DNA from: Coprinellus micaceus
Lineage: Eukaryota; Basidiomycota; Agaricomycetes; Agaricales; Psathyrellaceae
Direction of reading: 5' to 3'
Length of the DNA: 64,000 nt
Assembly: GCA_951394405.1 (NCBI GenBank)
Contig: OX596338.1
Coordinates: 4,464,001-4,528,000 of the forward strand
Shown one piece after another: positions 33,339 to 44,576 of this stretch (within the stretch, counting starts at the first letter, position 1; each line of letters begins with the position of its first letter). The notes beneath the pieces were generated by a model. That model was not told the DNA's origin. It searched no databases and worked only from the letters and a program-made list of their open reading frames with translations. Made by a program: the position numbers and the translations under genes.

Positions 33339-34249
33339 GAATGTCAGGGGACGATGACCAGGGACCGCGAGAATTCGAATACTGCCGTTCGCCTTTTTCA
33401 TTGCTTCAATTTAAATAATCGTACATATGCAGGATCCTCTTTCAGGATCTCCGTCCTGTCTTTGATCCTTTGAAATTAACCAACATCCGACGCAACACCT
33501 TTTCGCTCTACACCAACGACCGTGAATCTTGGCCCCTGGGCCACATTCGTAAAGGCTGCACGCAGTTCAGCGCGACATGGATCAGACTGCAAGGTTCAAG
33601 ATCAGCCCGAGAGAGGGACGGTCTCCATGGCCAGAAAAATGGAAGTACGGCCCATCCATTACACATCGTCGGTTTTGAGACGGAAAAGCCATGCGACATA
33701 AAATACGAACTCGCCAGGGGTACAAACATACTCTGGACATTCCTGCTGGTCCTAGTGGGCATGGGCGCTAGTTAATGGTGCTATAGGCGACTGCTCAATA
33801 GAGATATAACATTCTTGGGGTATCATTCCGACGGTCCTGCGTGATCGCGATGACCAAGCGCCCTTCGCCAACGCGCAGGATTGATCCCACCACCGACGGG
33901 CCGCATTGTGTACTCCGTATATCTGGTCCGCGCGAGTTGGGGCTAACATAGAGGTAGAGAGCCTGTGAGGGCTTCGTTTCTCCCGGGCTTAGGAGTTGTT
34001 CACTCCCGTCCCCGAGTGATAAATCAACGGTTACGCATAAGGAATTGACCAGGACTTCAATATTTAATATACGGGAATGAGCGTTTACGGTGCGTACAAC
34101 ATTTGGAACAGGTATGTTGCCACAGTATAAGTACGACCATTCCAGAAGTAATGCTCTCATCATTCGATTTCCTTCCCTCCCTATTTCTCAACGACCCAGA
34201 GGCACAGCTTCGCACTGTTCAACGAGAAACGCCATTCAACCTGATAACT
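33339..34249. other. Intergenic sequence
   Basis: No supported gene is seen. It holds two GCGCC/GGGCGC-type motifs (about 33765 and 33855) and, at about 34125, a GTATAAGTA TATA-like box about 120 bases before the small gene at 34250. Confidence 0.45.
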
Positions 34250-34649
34250 ATGTGCCGTCGTCGCCAGTCTGTGGAACCCGCTCCATAACAAACCGATTAC
34301 AAACTGACCTGGTTATTCCTAGGGTCGCTAGTGTTTACACCCTCTGCGGTCACACTGTCGCCTTCGAAGAAACCGTGAGCGTTAGCGTTTCGGGGGTCGG
34401 GCCTGCGGATCTCTGACAAACACGCCACTTATTAGGTGGATTGCCATCAGGCTACCTGCAAATTCAGCTCTACTCACCCTGCCACTTGTCAAGGCCAGGC
34501 GTGCCGGCAGCTGGGGCATGCTCAAATCCGAGGGTTCCCAGAGACTTTCAGTAAGTCTGCATTACTCTCGATTCTTTCGCAGTCGTTGATAATATATTTC
34601 TACAGACCGCAATGTCAACGCAATCTGCCCCACTTGCCATCGCGGTTAG
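34250..34649 (+). CDS. Small cysteine-rich protein, CGHTV family, copy b
   Basis: Four exons (34250-34266, 34323-34374, 34436-34550, 34606-34649) give 75 residues: MCRRRQVA, TLCGHTV, DC, TCKFS, CQGQACRQLGHAQ, FPETF and CPTC near the end. Total coding length equals that of copy a (228 nt). The first exon is only 17 nt and the unspliced reading hits a stop just after it, so splicing is needed. Splice sites match copy c base for base in phase. The pattern of Cys and His suggests zinc binding. Function is unknown. It lies 0.9 kb downstream of membrane-protein copy 3. Confidence 0.75.
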
Positions 34650-36060
34650 GCATCCATGCGGATCTTTAGACGGTCGAGTGACCCCACAGTTTCCCAACAA
34701 CATGTAGATTCATAGAGTTCCGGTAGAATTCATCTCCTAACTGCTCCGGGGTGCCCCTTGATTATATCGGCACCCCATCCCTATTTCAACCCGGTGTATA
34801 GACTGGCCCAGGGCTGGGCGCCTAGTGGGCGCCTCACCTTGCAATTTCGTGCATTATCCGATCGATCTCTCCGGCGGTAAGGCGAGCCCACAGCTCGGTC
34901 AAAGGGAGTCTCAACGAGGTTCTCGCTTTAATCGGGGACACCGAGCAACAGCTGATGCGTCCTTCACTACGAACAGGTGGGGAACAACGATCCCAGTTTC
35001 CGATCTAAAGGGCTTGTGTCAAGCTTGTGTCCGAACCAAACGGGCGGCCCGAAACTTTTCATGGGGGCTGCGACATCTCCGTCTCGGAACGGGATCACAC
35101 CCGATTTGGAATGGCTCTAACTCTTCGTACCGACTGTGGGTCCCACCAATTTGTAGACGGGAGAACATTGAGGACTAAGCTTCCGGTACACAGGGGCCGC
35201 CAATCCACCCGGTTTCAAGGTCACACCATGCACATGTACAAATGGTGATGGCAGTGGCGTGTGCATTCTTACCTCGTCCTTGACTCCTTGTTCATCTCTC
35301 CCGTTCTCCCGTTCTCCCGTTTATGCACGTTGTGTAGAGTTGTCTGGGCCAAGTACCTTTTCTGATGCCGCTTGCTCCTCATGACGCCGGGGTCGGCGGT
35401 TGGGCGCTTATTGGCCGGACGGGCCGTCTTGGCGCCGCCACGGAGTCTCACGCCGGCCGACTCTCCCGCATGCTGAGCCCGTTTTGCTTGGGACCATCAT
35501 GTCGACTGCATGCCTTCCCCGTCCCCCCATGTATCCACCACGACGTTATCCCTCCAAACTCTGTTCAAAGCCTCCAAGTCGACGTGGAAGTTCATGACGC
35601 TGGACTATCTGGTGCTTAGAAAGTGCAAATGGCGCTGCGTTGAGAGACAACCCTCTACGGAGCAGGCAGCAGGCGCGGACGGCCTCGACACAATGGGCCC
35701 ATGATTTCTGCCCCTGGGACCCCGAGTCACGTCGAGCAGCGTTCACGCTCTCCACTTCACCTATCCTATGGAACCGGGAGCATCAGTTCGATCCTGCGTT
35801 AGGATGGAGCTTCCTTGATCCTACCCCAACGCAAGACGGGAAATGGGCGTTATCGAAGGTCAAGGCGAACTCTGCAGGGTTGTTTTCGGAGACCTCGCAC
35901 GGTATCGTCCCACATATCCGCGGGGCGACTACGAAAGGCTTGGGGAAGTGTCGAGGTGGACGCATATGCCGTTTCGGAGTTCGTGAGTCCTCTTCCGTGG
36001 CTGCTTTCTTCTTCTTGCCTCCCTGGGCTATTCCCGCACATTCCATGTCTTGAGCTAAAT
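34650..36060. other. Unresolved sequence
   Basis: Several frames are open on both strands but no gene could be settled. GGGCGC-type motifs occur at about 34817 and 35400. A plus-strand stretch ending near 35992 with a GTGAGT donor (SVEVDAYAVSEF just before it) may be an exon of the uncertain gene described next. Confidence 0.3.
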
Positions 36061-36109
36061 TGAAATTGTGAGGACGTCGTACTGACCATAACTTCGACAG
36101 CTTCGAACA

Positions 36110-37780
36110 ACTCCCGTCCTCTACACCCGGTCTTTCTCCTCTCCATCGCTCCTCCGTCTGCTGCATCCGCTTCGCCTTCGTCGAGCCTTCAAGGTAGACA
36201 GCTCCACGGCTCTCTCTATGCTTGAATCCAACTCCGATCATACTGCAAGTCATCCCTTGGGGCCCAGGAGCCACGTGGTAAACGCCAACGAACGGGAACG
36301 ATGTATCATGTGTGGGGACGTTGGGAAGTGTGCGAAGGGTGAGTTCTCGCTTCCCTCCCATCTCCTCTAATTGCAACCTGTCTCAAGGCGACCGAAGGAA
36401 TATGCCGGATATACCCTACTCCATCCTCCCTGGCGTCGCCGTTGGACTCTTCGATAATACCCGAACCCTCTGCACTCACGGAAGGGGATGAAGTCCAGCA
36501 TAGAAAGAGGCTCTGCGATCGGCCCCTTCGTCTGGTTGCCGAGCGGTGGCTTGGCGGCAACCCCTACCAAAACACCAACGAAACCGCCACCTTGCATCTG
36601 TCCTGCTCGGCACACCTTCTCGGCGTCGCTCTAGGACCCCTCGACAAATCCCTGGCTTCGCGTATGGTCAACGTTCCGAGCGCGGTGGTGATAGCGAGAC
36701 GGCGGCGTGGGTAGACACACCGTGCACCTCGCACCTCTGATCCAAACCTTCAGGCTGCTTCCTCGAAGTTGGGTTATCAACCGCGATTACGAAAGCGCCG
36801 CGAATGGGAGAGATTATTCTCTGGCTGGAGGTGAATCTGGCCCGTCCCTCCCCTCGCCTAGCGCTTCGTGAACGTGGGAGTCACGTGGTGTTCGCAGGTA
36901 TGCCCCTTTCACGTTTCTGCGCGTTTTCGTCGTTCGGACATTCCCATTTAACCTTCCTCTCTTTCCTCCGTTCGTTTCCGCCAAGTCTGAATACGACCAG
37001 CCAGATACACATCGAACCGATCCTGCTCCGGCTGGTCGGTGTTGACGTTGAATTTACTTGGGCTTGGCCTTCTTCGTTCCTCTTCTCCACCTGTCTTTGT
37101 TGTCAGGCCCGGTTTCCCGTCATCATCTTGATTCATTGTGTCTCATATTCACTTTCTTTGTTTCCCATCGCCGCTTCATATCATTTATTTTAACATTAAA
37201 TAACCGCCTCCCTACTAGTGCCGTCACACGAACTAGCCCGCTCTCCTCCCCGGACCTATTAACGAAGTGGGCATCGATTCCTCCGACCCCGTCTTGGGCT
37301 CAACCAACTGCGAACGCCAGCGTGGCGCCGGGTTCTGTGTTCCCCGAGCCATCTGCTCTTTTTTTTCTTCCTCAACCCCTCCCAGTGACTGCTTGAACGA
37401 AACAGAGAGCCAGATAGGGGTCGCTACCACCCGCGATACGCCTCCAACGTCCCTCCCCTCTCGGAGACGCCTCATGTGTATCTAACGCGTATCTACCGGC
37501 GAAACGGCTGAAGAAGCTGTTTCACGATGTCGATGCCCCAAGCTTTCCGGACGCAAGTCCGTACCTTTCTGACCTCGGTCCGCCAGAGTGGGGTATCGGA
37601 GGGACGAACAATGAACGTGGGGTGAAAGACGAGTACGGGGAAGCGTTTACAGGGGCGTATGGATATGATCTGTTGCAGATGAGGGTCCATACGCTGCTAG
37701 CTACGCACACTTTTGGTTCGGTTGAGCTGCTCTACTGGGCGTTTGGCCGTTTCCCAACCCTTTCCACCCTCACTACCTAG
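36110..37780 (+). CDS. Possible spliced gene of unknown function, fragmentary
   Basis: Two or more plus-strand stretches look coding. One, about 36110-36330, has MLESNSDHTASHPLG and CIMCGDVGKCAK, then an intron (about 36340-36387, GTGAGT...TCAAG) and NMPDIPYSILPGVAVGLFDN. Another, about 37424-37780, has LPAKRLKKLFHDVDAPSFPD and GYDLLQMRVHTLL and ends with TAG. They could be exons of one gene starting further left, but the joins between 36470 and 37424 are not clear and the reading frames compete. No family is recognised. It may be decayed. Confidence 0.3.
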
Positions 37781-39476
37781 TGCTACTACCCGCCCCGAGC
37801 CCGAGCGACGAGAATATTCTCCGTATACGTCTCATCAGAAGGTTTGAGCTTGGTTTGAGCAGACCTACGACGAATAACTGGTCGTGTTGATGTAAGCGGA
37901 GCACCAGCACGAAGGGGTGGATGTGGCGCAGCGTTGATCCGTCACACGGCCTTCGCTGAGGCTTGGGGGAGCTCTGATTGATGGGTTCATTAAATTGTAA
38001 ACCACTAAACCTTTTAAATACAAAGACGGTGCCCGTCGACATGTCGCACGATACACCGTTAATCCATTGATTCATGATTGCCAATTCTATGCGGGTGCGG
38101 GTAGATGGTAAGTGTACGCGAATCCACCTTCTGGCGCTATTCTGAAGGGGCTTCTGGGCTTCAATTCCGTATACCTTTGCTCGTCTTGGCCTGCTTCTTC
38201 CGCGTTCTTCCGACGGAGACTCATTCTCTGGTTAAAAGACTCACAGTTCGCCGCCCAGGCCGAGGATACGGCATGTCTGAGAACGGTACCCTGGTTACTC
38301 TCACAGACTGCAACGTCGAAATGCCAGGTTTCCGTTTCGCCCGCGCTTTTCTTCGCTCTCCTCGAGAATACTACCAAACGTTCAGCTAGCACACTCTCCA
38401 CACCACCGGACCCTACAGCACCGCTCCCCAACGAGGTATCTATGAGTGACCTAGAGAATGCCTCATCGCGATAATCGGATTTGGGACGCCGATGCTAGAC
38501 CAGATCCGAAGACCTTGTCATGCGGACTGGGGGAGTATCCGAAAAGATGCAGTCGAAACCCTTTCCCTCCTAAGTGACCCCCATCCGACTCACAGGAGGG
38601 CCGTACACATACCGCCACATTTCTCGACGCATTCGCTTGGCGTTCTAAAAGATACTCGAGGAGCTGGACGCCTACATCGCCCCAGAAATTGACCGAATGT
38701 GCGCCCTGCCATCTTCGTGGACCCCGGCTTTCCGACTCTCCCGGGGGAGCCTCGCACCCCCCACGCCTCACTCTTGATCTTGCCGATCAGCATCGCCCGT
38801 TACGCCTGAGCGCATAGCTGAGCTCGCGATATGTTCCGTGGATCACTTTCGCTAGGCTCAGAGTGAGTGGGACCCCGGTGAGCTAGGGCAAGTAATACCG
38901 GGTGTCGTGGAGAGTGCGATCTTCGAGAGGGGTCCACTATCCGGAGTGCGTTACATTGAGTTACCCTCAGGTGGCGTTGCCTAGGTACTTGATATTGGCG
39001 GATGCGAATCAGGGCAGAACGTTTTGAATGGGTCCGGGGATGGTCTAACAAGGGGAGTGCGCCTGTGTACGTTTGAGGTATATTAAACCAGCACTATGGT
39101 CCTTATATGGCACCGGTACCTGAATTCACCCTGAGGATGAACCATGGCATGGGTCTAATCCTCCGCTTCAATCCGCGTCTTTCACGGCTATCTACGTCGA
39201 GATGCTCCTTAAGCAACTACATAGCAATGGCCGGTGGTATCCAATCGTCGGTGACCTAGATGCAAGACGCTGACTCGCGGGCTACGAGAAGCGCATATAA
39301 AGACGTGCGGGGCAACCACAATCTATACATTGGCTAAAATACTGAGATCGGTGAAGTGGAGAAAGAAGCGCCGAGGTCGAGACGCAAGACAGATGGAGAA
39401 GAGAGGTAAATCTATCAATCTATAGTTGACTGGGGTACGTGAGGTTTCCGCTCCACCTCACAAAGTGCGGCAAAAG
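37781..39476. other. Unresolved intergenic sequence
   Basis: Short open frames lie on both strands (longest about 120 codons at 38112-38474 plus) with no domain, splice pattern or paralogue in the window to support them. Confidence 0.35.
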
Positions 39477-39887
39477 TCAATTGCCGCCCTGGCCGTTGTG
39501 GCAATTGAGGCATACGGCAGTCAGAGTGCGCGCTGGGGGAAAGGTGTGTGATGATGGCAAGTGTCGAGAATAATACAGACTTACTGTACGTCTCTGGGAA
39601 TCCTCGGGCTTGAACGTGACCTTGCTGACGGCAGGCTCGCCCTTGACAGGAGGCCGGATGAGCAGGGCTGAACTTGCAGGTGGCCCTATCACAAATCATC
39701 TGGAGCGTGGCGAACGCGTTAGCGCCTTTGAAGGGTGATTCCATAACGACGAGTGCTTACTATATCCTCGCATGTAACTGTGTGACCGCAGAGGGTGTAG
39801 ATATTGGCGACGCTGCGGGATCTTTGGGTCAGTGGCTCATTAGTCTGGACAAATAAGAGGCGCAACGGACTGGCGACGGCGGCACAT
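39477..39887 (-). CDS. Small cysteine-rich protein, CGHTV family, copy c
   Basis: Four exons on the minus strand (39887-39871, 39812-39761, 39699-39585, 39532-39477) give 79 residues: MCRRRHVA, TLCGHTV, ICD, TCKFS, CQGRACRQQGHVQ, FPETY and VCLNCHNG, with a slightly longer end than the other copies. Exons 1-3 are the same lengths as in copy b (17, 52, 115 nt), and the second intron is 61 nt in both. A GTATAAGTA box lies about 110 bases upstream (near 39995 on the minus strand). Likely a small zinc-binding protein of unknown role. Confidence 0.75.
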
Positions 39888-40658
39888 AGTGCCAAATACA
39901 GTTCGTATTCGACCTGAGTTAGATAGAGGGTCTCGATCTCTCGTCGGCGTGGAGGGAAATGGGTGTAGAAGAGAGTAACAGCTCGTGGTGCCATACTTAT
40001 ACTGCTATCGATACCTGCTTTACACGTTGCGAGCCGGTAAACGCTCGAACGCTGGTGGTTGGTGGATCAAATCGAGGTATGGTGGTCAACTTCTTGCTGT
40101 ATCGGGAACGGGAATGTGCAAGAGCTCGTACACGGACCTGACGGTGAGTCCAGCACTGGTTAGATACCTCCATCTCAGACGCAGCTAGAGCGGAGCGGAT
40201 ACTGGAGTACACATCGCGAACCCCTGGGGTCGACTACACCCACCATTGAGAGGATTCCATTTGTGGAAAATAATAGATATGAAAGGTTCCATTGCTCCTC
40301 CCCGCAGTATCGCCAATTGTCAGTCACCACCTTTTGGCCAAACGAGAGGTTGATGCATTCACACCCGTCTATACGACCCGTGCCAAGTTCGCGTTCGATG
40401 CCTCATCACACTCCCATCTAACGATGGATGAATTGTAGCGATGGGCGTCTAGTTCCATCTCTATGAGCGCTGACCCCGCGGGACACACAACGGCCACCGA
40501 TGATCCTTGCTCAAGTTCAGACCCAGCGGCTCGGAACCTGCAGGAGCGGCCCAACAAGTGCAAATAATCATCGGAGCTGCAAATTTTCTTCAGGCGTTTC
40601 ACTTCACCCGTCGTGAACTCTTACATGAACCAGCGCACACGACGAGCGACCTGCTGCG
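39888..40658. other. Intergenic sequence
   Basis: The promoter side of two divergent genes. Apart from the TATA-like box of the minus-strand gene, nothing specific is seen. Confidence 0.4.
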
Positions 40659-41263
40659 ATGAAAGAAGGCAAGAAGACCACTCAAAAGGGCGCAAGGATG
40701 AGTGGGCGTCCCGTGACGGAACCGAATAGAAAAGCCTTCCTCGGGAGCGAGGTAGGGTCTCACTTTCACTTTTCCACAAGGATTGCCATATAAGCAGACG
40801 GATCATAACACATACGCCCACAGGACACGCTGAACCTAGCACTCTCCATCGCGGAGATCCAGGAGGAGGCTACCAGCCACAAAAAACATCAACGAGCGAC
40901 TCGGGAAACGACAGCGGTAAGCATCTAACTCACGGCGGAATCGAGCGTTTCACTGACATCTTGACTTATGGTGTCGTCGCGTATTGTCTAGGTGAAGCCC
41001 CAGAAGCGGTCCTTGAGTTCTCATTCTGATCGCAAAAGCAGAGTCGTAAGCTTCTATCGTTACCCGACATGCGGATTGGGATTTTGAGTGGGTGTTCACA
41101 CTTTTTGAAGAAGGAAACCAAGGCTTTACTCGCCGCGAAGAAGGTACATGCAAAGAGAGAGAAGGTCAAGAAAAGGAAGGAAGCCTCCAAGCTATCTCGT
41201 ACAACACCTGAGCCCCAAGTAGAAGCGAAGAAGCCTGCTCGAAAGAGTGTGTCTTTCGCATAA
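40659..41263 (+). CDS. Small lysine-rich protein, possibly Alb1-like ribosome-biogenesis factor
   Basis: Four exons (40659-40751, 40824-40916, 40992-41045, 41111-41263), all joined in phase 0, give 130 residues. The middle has KAFLGSE, then a helix LNLALSIAEIQEEA. The second half is very basic and helical (LLAAKKVHAKREKVKKRKEA) and ends RKSVSFA. Small size, high Lys, helical build and a C-terminal basic-hydrophobic end resemble nucleolar shuttling factors such as the fungal Alb1 family, partner of Arx1 in pre-60S export. That match is from memory of the pattern, so the name is tentative. The gene model itself is well supported, because four exons join without a frame change. Confidence 0.65.
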
Positions 41264-42037
41264 ATTGTTACCAAGTTCAATTGCGCGCTCTACTCCTTGC
41301 ATTCCACGAATCAAACGCGATGCACAAATCATACGCCACCGCCACATATCCTTCTTCCTTTCTCTATTTCGTATGGATGGTTGCTCACGCTTCTCCAACT
41401 GAATACGGGTTCTCTAAATCTTCCGAACGACGAGAGCGCTCGCAGAGTGGATGTCTCCCATGGGTTTTACCACTGTCCGGCTTATCCGCACTTTTGGCGA
41501 TTCAGACGTGCATCAAAAACACAAGGAGAGCTAACATACCTTTCGTCGTTCATATTTGGGGCCCTAGTGAGGAGCCCTATACACTTGATTGGGCGCTCAT
41601 CACGGGGGAAGTACTTGGCCGCCCATACGGAATGAGCTGTCGAGGCCTTTCTCCAACGTATGCACCACGAGCGTTCTCCACGGCACTGTGCTTCCCGGGG
41701 ACCACAGACCTCGACCTCCGAACTCGTTCATTAGCCCATAATGGGATGAAGTGAGGTCGGGTAGCACGGAGAATAATCACTAAATTGAGTAGCTCACACC
41801 ACGAACAAGCAATAACGGATCAGGCAAGGATGAACCGTCTACATGCTTCTATCCCAAACCGTCGATCATGGGACAGTGGTTCTCATAGAACTCGCCGATC
41901 CTCAGGGCTGCTTTCTCGTCGCGATCGGCGCGTCTATCCCAGCGTGTGATCCCAACATTTCAGTGTACAACTTTCGCAACACAAGGTATCACAGAGTATT
42001 GTGCAGTTCGATAGGGGCACTACAACGTCCCACAGTA
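41264..42037. other. Intergenic sequence between convergent genes
   Basis: Overlapping open frames of 110-160 codons on the plus strand (41281-41754) have no splice signals or motifs that favour one of them. A TTGGGCGCT motif lies at about 41587. Confidence 0.35.
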
Positions 42038-43660
42038 TCAGTAGTCAAACCGCAACGGCTGCCACCCGTAGCCTTCATTGCCAGTCTGTCCATCCCCGGG
42101 CGATAATGGACTCCGAGGTTCAAACACAGCCCAACTCCTCCTCCGCGTCTTGCTCTCCCCGAACACGATCACGACGCCCTTTGCCCGCGTCCCAGCAAGC
42201 CTTTCCGCGAAGGCACACGCGGTGTCTGTCCACCACGCTTGCTCCCGAGAGTAGGCCATCTCTCCTAGCGATTGCGGTAGTGTCATCGATTTGGCTGAGA
42301 AAGATCTCGGGACAGGGCCGACGGTAGCGGTAGATACAGAGGAAACGCTCCTGATTGGCTTCGATGACTTGGAGATGGGAACGTACTCGAGCTCGAGCCG
42401 GTCTAGCTTCTTGAAAGCCTTCTTGTGACTGAGGATCTTGTCAAGCTCGCTCCATTCGTCGAGGAACTCGGGATCGTGGGTCGGGTCGAACCCTCCACTG
42501 AAGTCGGCTGATGTGCTTCCGCCATCGTTCGATGACGACCCGCCGGCAAACGAAGCTTTGATAGTCACGACTTCGAGTGCTGCTTCGGCACTCGATAGTT
42601 GACGGAGGAGGGCTTGAAGGTCGTTTAGAACTTGAGGTTCGGCGAAGTTGGCGCTGTAGGTGACCGATACAGTGAGGTGCTTCAGTGTACCTCGAATAGA
42701 ACCGAGGTCAATAGGCTTGAACCCGTTGGCTGGATCCAAAAATGTAGCGCGCAGATATGTTCGCTAGTAAGCACTGGGACATGGGTCTAGGGTGTGCCGG
42801 GACGTACGTCTGGACGAGACACTCTCCCACTCGAAATCCTCCAGGGCTCTTCCGCCCAACCTGATCAGACCCCAGACGGAGCTCGAGAATTCATCCACTC
42901 CCACAACCTTCACCGGCGCAAGGTCGAGTCGCTTGAGAGTCGTCGGATTATACGCCAGCATCGATGTCAGCGCAGAGATCAGCTCTTTCTCCACCTGGCG
43001 CAGAGTCAGGCTCTTCAGTTTAATGCTCGAGAGGACCATGAGGGAAGTAGCCGATCCAGCGGCGAGACCTGCATCTACGGTGAAGTGTGCGTCGATGAGA
43101 AGGTGGTGGATCCGCATGAATGTGAGGAGAATGGATGAAGGGAAGTTCTGGATTCCGCCGACTTCGAGCGTCCGCAAGGAGGGGAGTGCGAACAAGAAGT
43201 CGAGGTTGGCCTGTACCGTCCGCGCGAAGTGCTCCCATCCTACTAGCCCATCGTCACTCGGGTCCATCCCACTTCCCGTTCTCCGCCCGCAGATGAACGT
43301 GAACTTGGTGAGACCATGCATCGTCCTGAACGCGTTGAACGAGGGGATGTGTAACTCGTATAGATCTGGCGTATCGCTCCGAACCTGCAAATCGCGGACG
43401 TGGAGCCCTAGCGCCCTGTTCTTCAGAAGACTTCGGCATAGTGACTGGAATACAACGAATCGGGAGGTGCGGGAGATGTCGAAGTTGATTGTTTCGAATA
43501 TGAGGGTCTGTGCTGGGCGCACGAATGCACGCGATACGAGACAGCATGACTTGAGCGCACTAATACGAGAGACCGGGAGGCGGTTGACTTGGGCGACGAT
43601 CGCGCTGGCGACTTCCTCTGGGATGTCGCGGAACGACCGACGATGCGACGGGAACGCCAT
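42038..43660 (-). CDS. F-box protein with leucine-rich-repeat-like body
   Basis: Two exons on the minus strand (43660-42808, 42729-42038) give 514 residues; the 78-nt intron has GTACGT, a CTTACTAG branch region and a CCAG acceptor. The start at 43660 is the ATG directly before the F-box; the frame is open 50 codons further up but reads like leader sequence. Residues 10-55 (FRDIPEEVASAIVAQV, ALKSCCLVSRAFVRPAQTLIFETINF) are the basidiomycete-type F-box, which would bind Skp1. After it come repeated Leu-rich strands (LRTLEVGG, LKSLTLRQVE, LKRLDLAPVKVV, LKHLTVSV), a likely substrate-binding solenoid. It would act in an SCF ubiquitin ligase. A GGCGCCCA motif lies about 140 bases upstream. Confidence 0.8.
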
Positions 43661-43909
43661 ATTGATTTGAAGGGAGCTCGAGGGCGTCAGAAGGTCCCGA
43701 GACCGGGATCGTGGGCGTCCTGGACGAGTTTGGTCTAGATGACGGGATGTCCTGCGGACGGGTTCGAGGAGAGCGGGCGGATGGTGGGGGAAGGGAAGAA
43801 AGGCGCCCAAGCTGTTGTTGCATCACCATAGTGGCCGATCAAGATGGCTGTGGTTGTCCTGTGTCGGGCCACGAGTGAAATCATAAATGGGAGCAGATGA
43901 GATTACGAC

Positions 43910-44230
43910 TCATTTGATGATCCGGGTATCATCCGCTGATCCTGGGGATATCAGATATGTATCTCCAGGCGCTGAGCACCAAAGAATGAGCAGGTCGCCG
44001 CTGCCTCGAATGAGGCAGTTCATCTCTTCAGCTGGGCGAGATACAAGGCTTTCCCTATATCCCTTTGGAGCTTGAACATTCCACGGCAACTGCACATTGA
44101 AACCGTAGAGATCACTAGACTCGGACACGAGCGGGGTTGTTCTGGAATTGGGCAGTCCTTTCCAGTCATACACGCTCTGAATAAGATCGCTTGAGTGAGG
44201 GACGGACACCCAGAAGCCTTGGTGGGACAT
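43910..44230 (-). CDS. Hypothetical small protein
   Basis: This is a single-exon reading frame of 106 residues starting MSHQGFWVSVPHSSDL and ending TRIIK. Amino-acid composition is balanced and no low complexity is seen, but nothing else supports it: no domain, no paralogue here, no clear promoter. It lies between the F-box gene start and the end of the first TPR-CHAT gene. It could equally be chance. Confidence 0.3.
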   Translation of the reverse strand: MSHQGFWVSVPHSSDLIQSVYDWKGLPNSRTTPLVSESSDLYGFNVQLPWNVQAPKGYRESLVSRPAEEMNCLIRGSGDLLILWCSAPGDTYLISPGSADDTRIIK

Positions 44231-44576
44231 TCGGTCTCGGCCCTTCTCGTGCCCCGATTGGCTAAAGACTAACCTTAACCCAACACGCACGACCAGGCCG
44301 GAGACGCTTGGCAAATATCAGTCCACTCCGTTCTTGCTCCCTGGCTACAACCTACTCAAGCAAGAATGCTCAGACCCTTCACTTCCATTACCGGATATCA
44401 TGATATCTCTCTTTATATCAAAACCTAGGCGCCAACAGCACGGATGAGCGGAATCCTCGTTTGAAACGGTCGCTATCACCGTATTCCCCCCTAGCCGCGG
44501 CAAACAGGTCAGCCAGCGATTCTGCAGGCAGCTTATAGGTAACTCAAAACGAGAAAGTGCTCACCGATTGCACATT

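Noticed and set aside
42792..43670. Long plus-strand frame opposite the F-box gene
   Set aside because: Arg/Ser-rich antisense shadow of a well-supported minus-strand gene.
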